This document shows positions 51,659-59,057 of a DNA stretch of 64,000 nucleotides, piece after piece; within the stretch, counting starts at the first letter, position 1; every line of letters starts with the position of its first letter. The position numbers and the translations under genes were made by a program. Source of the DNA: Bin87 sp965204395 (GTDB taxonomy: Bacteria > Chloroflexota > Dehalococcoidia > Lucifugimonadales > UBA3495); assembly GCA_965204395.1 (NCBI GenBank), contig OZ241987.1, positions 4,526,001-4,590,000 of the forward strand, written 5' to 3'. Below the pieces are notes generated by a model. The model did not search any database. It saw only the letters and a program-made list of their open reading frames with translations, and was not told the DNA's origin.

Positions 51659-52090
51659 TCTGTGCTCGGCTTCGCTCGTGCTTGCGTCGGGTGATCGTCA
51701 TGCTCACTGCCGGAGTTGCGGCGCGCCATGGTCAACAGTCCCGCCGCGATCAGCAGGAGCGGCGCTGGGCGCCGGATGCTTTGATGGATTATGCCGCCGA
51801 TACGAAAACGGAGACCACCGGCTTTGCCCCTTGGGGACGGTGCTTGCTGCGCCAGACTTGGATGTCAACGTCGGTTGCTGGCTCCGTCGTTGGCGACTTG
51901 CATTCGTGTTCGAGGAGGTCAATTTTTGCCCCGGGCAAGGGTTAAGTGCCGAGGCGTCAGTAGCAACTCCAAAATGTGCGAAAGTAGCAAAGTGGAACTG
52001 ACCCAATAGCGAGTCGGTTCAATTGATATGATGCCGGCACCACAATGCCGGGCAACCAAGTTCTGTCCGGCATCGGAATGGAGGTGTGTA
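51659..52090. other. Region upstream of nirK
   Basis: No gene supported. Close to nirK, an inverted repeat GATGCCGG/CCGGCATC lies at 52030-52037 and 52067-52074, overlapping the expected 5' leader. It could be an operator. A TTGAT half-site (about 52023), as in FNR/NnrR boxes, precedes it, but the second half is poor. Confidence 0.4.
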
Positions 52091-53338
52091 ATGTCATATC
52101 TGAACAGGGTGCTTCCGAGGGGCTGGCCGGCTGTGGTGACGTTGCTGGTGGTGGCGTTGTTGCTTGCCCCCGGCATTGCCTGTCGCGGCGGCGACGCCAC
52201 GCCCACGCCTGCGTTTTCCCTGCCCACGGCGCTGCCGAGCCCTGAAGCCGTTCCTGCTGACGGCGGCATCCTAGAAGCCACGGCAGCACGGTCATCGGAC
52301 TACTGGACGGGGCCGAAGACCTGGACGCCGGAGGACGTCAGCAGCCTGGAGCGGGTGACCCAGGAACTGGTTGATCCGCCCTTCCTGCCCGAGCACGATC
52401 AGACCTACGATGGCAACCCCAGGGTGGTGGAGGTCCGAATGGTCGTGGAGGAGAAGGAAATCGAGGTTGCGCCCGGCGCTTTCATCTGGGCCTTCACCTT
52501 CAACGGCTCCGTCCCCGGCCCCATCATCGTGGTGCACGAAGGAGACTACGTGGAGCTGACGCTGGTCAACCCGTCCGGCAGTCAGCTGCTGCACAACATC
52601 GACTTCCACGCCTTCATCGGCGCGTTGGGCGGCGGCTCCCTGACCCAGGTCGGACCTGGGCAGGAGGTGGTGCTGCGCTTCCGGGCGGTGAAATCCGGCG
52701 TGTTCGTCTACCACTGCGCGCCTGGCGGAACCATGGTGCCCTGGCACGTTACCCACGGCATGAACGGCGCCATCATGGTCCTACCTCGGGACGGGCTGAA
52801 AGACCCGACGGGCAGTCCCATCCGCTACGACCGCGCCTATTACGTCGGGGCACAGGACTACTATATGCCCCGCGATGCGGACGGCGAGTTCAAGCGGTAC
52901 GACAATCCGGCCGCGTCGATGGTGGACGACCTCGAGGCCATGAAGGCCCTCATCCCAACGCACATCGTGTTCAACGGCTCCACCGGGGCATTGCAGGGCG
53001 ATGGGCAGTTGACCGCCAACGTGGGTGAGAACGTGCTGATCGTCCACACTCAGGCCGACCGGCAACTGTATCCGCACCTCATCGGCGGGCATGGCGATTA
53101 CGTCTGGGAGCGAGGGAATTTCAGCAGCCCGCCGGCCGTTGACCTCGAAACCTGGACCATCGCCGCCGGCTCGGCGGGAGCGTCCATCCACACCATTCGC
53201 CAACCGGGAACCTACGTGTACCTGGCCCACAACCTGATCGAGGCGTTCGTCTACGACGCCAAGGCCATTCTGGTTGCGGAGGGCGAGTGGGACAACGACC
53301 TGATGGAACAGGTGAAACCGCCCACCAACATCCAGTAG
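52091..53338 (+). CDS. nirK: Copper-containing nitrite reductase (NirK)
   Basis: 415 residues; ATG 52091 with GGAGG. Lipoprotein-type signal (VVTLLVVALLLAPGIAC) instead of the Tat/Sec signal of many periplasmic NirKs. All copper ligands are visible: LLHNIDFHA (T1/T2 His and the catalytic Asp), FVYHCAPGG (T2 His, T1 Cys), VTHGMNG (T1 His and Met), YPHLIGGHGD (catalytic His) and VYLAHNLIEA (third T2 His). Reduces nitrite to nitric oxide outside the membrane, presumably using electrons from a cupredoxin or cytochrome. Members of this lipid-anchored style occur in Chloroflexota. It stands next to SodC. Confidence 0.96.
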   Translation: MSYLNRVLPRGWPAVVTLLVVALLLAPGIACRGGDATPTPAFSLPTALPSPEAVPADGGILEATAARSSDYWTGPKTWTPEDVSSLERVTQELVDPPFLPEHDQTYDGNPRVVEVRMVVEEKEIEVAPGAFIWAFTFNGSVPGPIIVVHEGDYVELTLVNPSGSQLLHNIDFHAFIGALGGGSLTQVGPGQEVVLRFRAVKSGVFVYHCAPGGTMVPWHVTHGMNGAIMVLPRDGLKDPTGSPIRYDRAYYVGAQDYYMPRDADGEFKRYDNPAASMVDDLEAMKALIPTHIVFNGSTGALQGDGQLTANVGENVLIVHTQADRQLYPHLIGGHGDYVWERGNFSSPPAVDLETWTIAAGSAGASIHTIRQPGTYVYLAHNLIEAFVYDAKAILVAEGEWDNDLMEQVKPPTNIQ

Positions 53339-53436
53339 TCGGCGCAGCGTAGCGGCTCCGTCACGCTGGAGCAGTCAGCAATGGTCTACGGCCTCACCCA
53401 GTCGCCATTGAGCGGGCGCTGTCGCTGGACAGGACC

Positions 53437-53967
53437 CTAGTTCAGCACGCCGCAGGCGACGCGCCCTCCGGCGCCTCCAATAGGCTGGGTGCTGTGGTCA
53501 TCGCGGTTCTCGTGAATCACGATGGCGGACCCGTCGTCGTCCATCAGGATGTCCGGATCAACCAGGGCCGTGAAAAGTTCGGCCTGTACGGCGCCATCAG
53601 CGGTGGCGTAGATATTGGGCAGGTCGCCGTTGTCCGGGCCGTCGGGGTTGAGCAGTCCGTGCTGGCGGTTGTCCACGTTGATGTGTCCGCCTGACGCCTT
53701 GAAATCGGGCGTGCAAGTTCCGACCGAGTGGATGTGGATGCCATGTGGGCCGGGCTCGATACCTTCCACCATGACGGTCACCAGAAATCCCCCTGAGCCT
53801 TGCTGCATGGCGACCGTGCCTATGGGGTCGCCCTCCACGTTCCGCATCTCGGCAGTGTAGCGCGCATCGCCCCAACTCCGGCCATCGTTGCCGCAGGCCG
53901 CGGCGACGAGCATCAGCGCAACTGACAGTGTCAAAGCGAAACCGAGGTTCCCAATCATCGTCTGCAT
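53437..53967 (-). CDS. sodC: Cu/Zn superoxide dismutase (lipoprotein)
   Basis: 176 residues; signal ends LMLVAAACG with lipobox. GPHGIHIHSVGTCTPDF (Cu His pair and disulfide Cys), GGHINVDNRQHGLLNPDG (bridging His, Zn ligands), DLPNI and AIVIHENRDDHSTQPIGGAG then GRVACGVLN (last Cu His, second Cys) are all intact. Dismutates superoxide at the cell surface. Convergent with nirK, 98 bases apart. NO and superoxide form peroxynitrite, so the pairing is sensible, though shared regulation is not shown. Confidence 0.96.
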   Translation of the reverse strand: MQTMIGNLGFALTLSVALMLVAAACGNDGRSWGDARYTAEMRNVEGDPIGTVAMQQGSGGFLVTVMVEGIEPGPHGIHIHSVGTCTPDFKASGGHINVDNRQHGLLNPDGPDNGDLPNIYATADGAVQAELFTALVDPDILMDDDGSAIVIHENRDDHSTQPIGGAGGRVACGVLN

Positions 53968-54478
53968 ACGATTCCACCTTCGTTAATCGTCGCCGTCATG
54001 GAACAGCAGGGAACGCTGATTAGAGCGCATGGACGGGCGTCCCTTGGGCCCACCTCGCGCCGGTCACCGTGGCGCTACGTGGGTCGGTTTATGGTATTCA
54101 ATCTGGAGCATGATGACCTGAGTAGAAACGGCTGACTCTTCCGCAAGATCGACCGACTCTTCTCCGTCTGCTCAGGGCGCATTGTAGTCCAGCCACGACA
54201 CCGACGGCCAGCATCCCGACCGGTCCGTCGGCGGCCAGGCCAAGCGTTGGCAACTCCTCTGATCCTGTCGTTGGCGACCGGCTCCTACCGACGGATCTCC
54301 TCCAATAGTCGATTTCGCTACTCGTCGCGGCAGGATGGTCGAGACCACCGCTGCTCCGCAAGGGCGGGAGTTTACCCGACAGGGCTTGTACATCGTCCAG
54401 TCTGGATCCTCGAAGTTAGGTGATCTTTCAGATATTGGCGCCAGCAACCGATCTTGACCGTGGAGCCCAATGGGGCGG
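53968..54478. other. Gene-poor stretch
   Basis: I see no supportable gene or RNA. It holds the sodC promoter region on one side and the 3' end of the ankyrin gene on the other. Small imperfect repeats of CGACTCTTC occur around 54140. Confidence 0.3.
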
Positions 54479-57232
54479 TTATGGGCACAGCAGCTCCTGC
54501 GCCGCTTGACCTTCTTCGAACCGGCGGGCCACGTCGCAGGCCGTGTCGCCGTCGTGATTGACCGCCTCGGTGTCCGCGCCCGCGTCCAGCAACACTTTGA
54601 TGAACTCAACGTCCGACGGATTGTTCCAGCTCGCTTCCGGCGCCGCGGCCATGTGCAGCGGGGTATTCCCGTCTTCGTCCTTGGTGTTGACCTCAGCTCC
54701 GGCGTCCAGCAGCAGGGCGATGATTTCGGAAGAAGGTACCCTCTCGAGAAGGAACGATGAGAGCGGCGCCACCGCCCGGTGCAATGGCGTCTGCAGTCTG
54801 ACGTCGACGGCGTTGGGATCTGCTCCAGCGTTCAACAACAGGTCCACGGTCTCTGGGGAGGGCAGCGCCGTGGAGTCCGAAGACGCCGCCAAGTGCAGCG
54901 GTGTCCGCATTCTGTCGTCGGTGGCGTTGGGATCGGCTCCATGCTCCAGCAACCGGGCCACGGTCTCGGGCGAGGCCGGACGGTAGTGCCAGTCAGCCGC
55001 CAGGTGCAACGCCGTTTTCAGATTGAGGTCAGCGGCGTTGGGATCCGCCCCATGATCCAGCAGCATGTCGAGGACCGCAAAGTAAAATCGGCCGTTGGTA
55101 ATTGAGCTGCCGTCATCCATCGCGCTGTGCAGCGGCGTCCTTCCAAAATCGTTCCCCGATGCTGCATCCGCCCCGTGGTGCAGCAGCAGGTGCACGGCGT
55201 TGTTACGTTGATGCTCCGCAGCATAGTGCAGCGGCGTGTTCGCCCGGTAATTCTTGGCGTTGACGTCGGCGCCGGCCTCCAGCAGCAGCCTGATGGCCTC
55301 AAGGTTGGCGTCCTCACTGCCATGCGGGTCGTCGATCACGGCGCTGTGCAGCGGAGTATTCATCCGGTCGTCTCGGGAGTTCACGTCCGCTCCCTGTTCC
55401 AGCAACAGGCTGACGACCTCCGGAGCGGATTGGTCGGCGGCGTGGTGCAGCGCCGTGGCGCCTTCTTTGTCTCCGACCGCCGCATCCGCGCCGGCTTCCA
55501 CCAGCAGGGTGATGATCTCGGAAGAAGGAGACCAGTTCGTGTCAATCGCCAGGCGCAGCGGTGTATTTCCCTCTTGGTCCGTGGCGCTGACGTCGGCTCC
55601 GGCCTCCAGCAACACGGCGATGGTTTCGGGGGAGTTTGAGTAGTCTGCCGCCCGGTGCAAGGGTGTTTGCAGCCTCTCATCGGCCGCGTTGACGTCTGCC
55701 CCGTGCTCCAGCAGAAGCCTCACGTTGGCTGACGTCCGCCCTGACGCGGCGGCATGGAGCGCCGTGGCCTCATATTCGGTCTGTACCGTTGCATCTGCGC
55801 CGTGTTCCAGCAGCAGCCGAACGCCATCGGGATGATCACGCCAGGCGGCGGAATACAGCGGCGTGGCCCCGCGAACATCCCTGGCGTTCACGTTGGCGCC
55901 GTGTTCCAGCAGCAGCCTGAAGACCTCTGGGTCCACGGCCTCGTCGGTGTGCGACAGTTCACCGTCCATCATGGAGTAGAGCGGCGTGCGCATCCGGTCA
56001 TCTTGGGCGGTTGCGTCTGCGCCTTGCTCCAGCAATAGCCTGACCACCTCGGGGCCGGAACGAGCGGCGGCGTAATGCAGCGGGGTGGCGCCTTCGTCAT
56101 CTCTGGCCGCCGCGTCCGCGCCGGCGTCCAGAAGCAGCTCGATGACCTGAATGTCGTTTTCACCGAGGAGCGCGGCTCCGAGCGGGGTACGGCCTTTGGC
56201 GTCCCTGGCCGTCGCATCAATCCCCTGCTCGAGCAGCATTTCGAAAATGTCCAGACCGGCGCCGAAGTAGGCAGCCTGGTGCAGCGGCGTCCCCCATGAT
56301 AGCCCCCAACCCGTGCCATCGATTCCGTGTTCCAGCAGGAGCCTGATGACTTCGGGGTTGGCTCCGCCCTCCATGGCGAAGACCATGGTCATCGCGTCAG
56401 TTTCATTCTCCTGCACCAGCCCGGCGCCGTTTTCCAGCAGAAGCTTGACTATTTTCGGATCGGCGTCGTAAGTCTCCTCGCTCGATGACACGGCAATGTA
56501 TATGAAAAGGGTCGAATGGCCGTCATCGTCCCTGGCCGCGGCGTCTGCCCCGTACTCCAGCAGCAACTCAATGATTTCGACGAGGTTCGCTAGGACGTCG
56601 TCCCTGTCGGCAGGCAACTTGTCGGCGGACCCCGAATAGGGGGCGTAACTGGCTACTGTTACAGCGATGTGCAGGAGCGTCATGCTGTCGTCGTCAATCC
56701 TGGAGTTGGGGTCGGCGCCGGCTTCCAGCAGCAACCTGACAACCTCAGGCTCAGGACCGGGCGGAACAAACAGCGCGAACTCCAGAGGGGTTGCTCCTTC
56801 GTCACCAATGGCCAAGGGGTCTGCGCCCCGGTCCAGCTCAGCCTGTACCGATGCGACGGTCACGTCGCCTTCCCAGAATTCGATGGAGCACAGTTTGCCG
56901 CAGCGGTCGGCCTCCACCTCCGCAGGTGGTTCCGTGGGCGACGGCTGTGGCGTTTTGGTAGGTGTAGGCGGGGGCGAAGAGGTCGGCGGGATTGCGGCTG
57001 TCGGGAATGGCGTACTGGTCGGGCCGGGGGAGTGCGGAGGTGTCTCAGTGGGTGTGCTTGGAGGCGGAGTTGCGCTTGGCGTAACGGTGGGCAACGATGC
57101 CGGCATCGCAACCGTGGCCAGCGACGCCGGCGAGGGAGTTGGTGGCGAGTCGGGCTGGCCGTCGCATGCGACCAGCCCAAGCCCGGCCAGGATCAGCCCA
57201 ATCAGGAAGGCGCGCAGGAATGGACTTGTCAA
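54479..57232 (-). CDS. Secreted ankyrin-repeat lipoprotein
   Basis: 917 residues from a TTG preceded by GGAG; no ATG is nearby. Lipoprotein signal FLIGLILAGLGLVACDG, then a Pro/Thr/Ser linker of about 80 residues. About 20 ankyrin repeats (TPLHxAA..., VxLLLEHGADxN) extend to the end, some with inserts. Two Cys (CGKLCS) precede the first repeat. Extracytoplasmic ankyrin proteins bind partners and in some bacteria are stress- or oxidant-related (AnkB type), though this one is far longer. Repeat-rich DNA can expand or contract by recombination. Confidence 0.9.
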   Translation of the reverse strand: MTSPFLRAFLIGLILAGLGLVACDGQPDSPPTPSPASLATVAMPASLPTVTPSATPPPSTPTETPPHSPGPTSTPFPTAAIPPTSSPPPTPTKTPQPSPTEPPAEVEADRCGKLCSIEFWEGDVTVASVQAELDRGADPLAIGDEGATPLEFALFVPPGPEPEVVRLLLEAGADPNSRIDDDSMTLLHIAVTVASYAPYSGSADKLPADRDDVLANLVEIIELLLEYGADAAARDDDGHSTLFIYIAVSSSEETYDADPKIVKLLLENGAGLVQENETDAMTMVFAMEGGANPEVIRLLLEHGIDGTGWGLSWGTPLHQAAYFGAGLDIFEMLLEQGIDATARDAKGRTPLGAALLGENDIQVIELLLDAGADAAARDDEGATPLHYAAARSGPEVVRLLLEQGADATAQDDRMRTPLYSMMDGELSHTDEAVDPEVFRLLLEHGANVNARDVRGATPLYSAAWRDHPDGVRLLLEHGADATVQTEYEATALHAAASGRTSANVRLLLEHGADVNAADERLQTPLHRAADYSNSPETIAVLLEAGADVSATDQEGNTPLRLAIDTNWSPSSEIITLLVEAGADAAVGDKEGATALHHAADQSAPEVVSLLLEQGADVNSRDDRMNTPLHSAVIDDPHGSEDANLEAIRLLLEAGADVNAKNYRANTPLHYAAEHQRNNAVHLLLHHGADAASGNDFGRTPLHSAMDDGSSITNGRFYFAVLDMLLDHGADPNAADLNLKTALHLAADWHYRPASPETVARLLEHGADPNATDDRMRTPLHLAASSDSTALPSPETVDLLLNAGADPNAVDVRLQTPLHRAVAPLSSFLLERVPSSEIIALLLDAGAEVNTKDEDGNTPLHMAAAPEASWNNPSDVEFIKVLLDAGADTEAVNHDGDTACDVARRFEEGQAAQELLCP

Positions 57233-57509
57233 GGTACGAGCTCCGGTCGGTACACAGCCGAAATTGAGGTGGACACGCGGAGTTGAGTTTACCTCACGGT
57301 GGCGTCGCATTGACGAAACGGCACGCCAGCGGACCCCCGCCACCGCCTCCGGCCCGTGCGACCACCTCTTCGACGAGTTTGTCGTCAGATGGTGGTAACC
57401 GCTGCGACCGGCATTCACCGGCGGAAAATGGGGTAGGTGACCCGCAAGGGTTGCCCTCCTAATTCTTGGTATTCTGGTCCGGCCACACCTCGCAAACGGG
57501 AGGTCCCTC

Positions 57510-57845
57510 ATGAACTGGTTCACCCTGCGCGGAGTCCTGTACGGCACTCTCATTGTGGTCGGCGGCATCGCAATAGCGCTGGGTATGTTCGTCGGCGCGT
57601 ACGCCGGGATCCTGATCATTACCGCCAATCACGGCATGGGTGCCGTGGTTCACTGGGACAACGCCGTTCCCCCGGCCATCGGCGGAAACAACGCCCCGCG
57701 GATTCACCAGGAGGGGACCATCACCGAAAGAGGCTGCTCCTTCAGCTTGAGACTGACCAGCAATCCATGGGGATACCAGACCAGGGCGGGCACGGTCTGG
57801 AAGGACACGGACAAATGCGAACGGGTGGTGGAAGTCTTCAACTAG
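57510..57845 (+). CDS. Membrane-anchored small protein
   Basis: 111 residues; CGGGAGG upstream of ATG. One N-terminal helix (YGTLIVVGGIAIALGMFVGAYAG, residues 11-33), then a short extracytoplasmic beta domain with two Cys (GCSFSL.., DKCERVVEVF) that may form a disulfide. No family recognised. Confidence 0.7.
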   Translation: MNWFTLRGVLYGTLIVVGGIAIALGMFVGAYAGILIITANHGMGAVVHWDNAVPPAIGGNNAPRIHQEGTITERGCSFSLRLTSNPWGYQTRAGTVWKDTDKCERVVEVFN

Positions 57846-57861
57846 AGCGTGTTGGGTCTAT

Positions 57862-57876
57862 CCCCGCGCGTGCGGA
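57862..57876. repeat. Single CRISPR-like palindrome
   Basis: CCCCGCgcgtGCGGA, similar to the cores at 38666-38856 and 40687-40761, in the intergenic region after the 111-residue gene. Preceded by GGTCTA and followed by GTGTACACACC. Confidence 0.35.
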
Positions 57877-57984
57877 GTGTACACACCGGAGTCGGCGTAA
57901 TGGACAGAGGGACATCGACGCGACGCGGCCGATGATGGCGGCTTTGCCGGATAGTCGGCGTCGGTATCGTTACCATTCCCTTGA

Positions 57985-58016
57985 TGGTGTTGCTGGCGTG
58001 AAGCCAAGCAACACCA
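57985..58016. terminator. Long hairpin without T-tract
   Basis: TGGTGTTGCTGGC, five-base loop, GCCAAGCAACACCA. Strong stem downstream of the 58049 gene on the minus strand and of 57510 on the plus strand; may act as a bidirectional transcript end. Confidence 0.5.
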
Positions 58017-58048
58017 AGGCAGTCAGCGACCAGAGGGCGGTCGGGATC

Positions 58049-58726
58049 TTATAGCCGTGCCCTACGTTCCTCGAGTTCGACCCAGATGATCTCGCCTCGG
58101 TCGCTGGCCGTCTGTAATTCATCGTCGTAGCGCACGCCCGCCACCACCGGAACGGCGCGGCATCCGGTGTCCTGGGCCAGGAACTGAGCGTTCCGCTGGG
58201 CTGTGCGCAGGTCACGCTCAGCGGCGGTGGAGGAGATTTCCACCGCTAGGTAGACCGTTTCTCCGGATTGGTCCGCTTCTACGATCAGGTCCGCCCTGAA
58301 GAAACTGATCCGGTCGCCCCGAGTGATGTCAGCGCTGGGCAGTCTGGTGGCGATGTCGTTGACCTCCGCCGTGCTCAGCACGTGTCTGAGGTCGCAACCT
58401 GCCGCCGGGCAGATGGCGAAAGCGCCCCGCCCCGCCCCGTACTGGGTGGAGAAATTCTTCATCCAGGAGCTGTCACTTTCCATGCGGTCCAACCGTCGGT
58501 CAATGTTGTCGAATCCTCGCGGGGCTTCCTGGTTGAACTGTAGCTGGTTGTCGCGAAATTCGCGCATCTCGTCGTTGAATTTCTCTTGGCTGACGACGAA
58601 GGCCTGAAAGGCCACGGGCAGGCGCATGAGTTCCTCACCCAGGATTTGGACGCGGATTTCCTCGCGCCAGTCGGTGTGGTCCCGGAGGGCCTGGAGGAAC
58701 TGCTCTCGGGTGATGCTGATGGTCAT
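58049..58726 (-). CDS. Coiled-coil protein with PD-(D/E)XK-like C-terminal domain
   Basis: 225 residues from ATG 58726. Residues about 15-90 are coiled coil (FNDEMREFRDNQLQFNQEAP.., FDNIDRRLDRMES). From about 120 follows an alpha/beta domain with ISFFRADLIVEADQSGETVYLAVEIS: D..V-E-A-D then V-E-I-S, resembling the D-x..-E-x-K core of DUF3782-like restriction-type nucleases, but with Ile-Ser in place of x-Lys, so activity is uncertain. Similar coiled-coil/nuclease-fold proteins are multicopy in Chloroflexota and cyanobacteria. Confidence 0.6.
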   Translation of the reverse strand: MTISITREQFLQALRDHTDWREEIRVQILGEELMRLPVAFQAFVVSQEKFNDEMREFRDNQLQFNQEAPRGFDNIDRRLDRMESDSSWMKNFSTQYGAGRGAFAICPAAGCDLRHVLSTAEVNDIATRLPSADITRGDRISFFRADLIVEADQSGETVYLAVEISSTAAERDLRTAQRNAQFLAQDTGCRAVPVVAGVRYDDELQTASDRGEIIWVELEERRARL

Positions 58727-58906
58727 GGCGTGGTGTCTTCGCATCTCCGATGCTAGGGCTACGATTGTCGCCAGGGCAAGGGACGGTCGAGTCGGTGACA
58801 GGCTGGGTTGATTGGGGTGTCGGCAGGCGAGGCGTCCGCCATTTTCACCGTTGCGAATTGCCAACTTCATCACCTTGTTCCGTGCTTACGAACCCGCCCC
58901 AACCAC

Positions 58907-58982
58907 CCCGGGAGCGGTGCTTAATCGACCGGCAGACGCCGGCCCCCTCGCTAACATCAAGGCATCACCCCGTGGAGGGCGA
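58907..58982 (+). repeat. Repeated leader element, copy C
   Basis: Same 75-bp element as 28140 and 41432. First hairpin CCGGC-AGAC-GCCGG; relative to copy B one pair changes from T-A to C-G, a compensatory change. CCCTC/GAGGG and TAACATCAAGGCATCA are unchanged. It lies 75 bases before the FN3 protein start. Confidence 0.8.
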
Positions 58983-59057
58983 CTGTGCTGCCCCACGTCG
59001 GCCTCTGCCGGCCCGTGCGGTACGTCCTCCCAACTCTACTGAAAAGGAGATGCCGAG

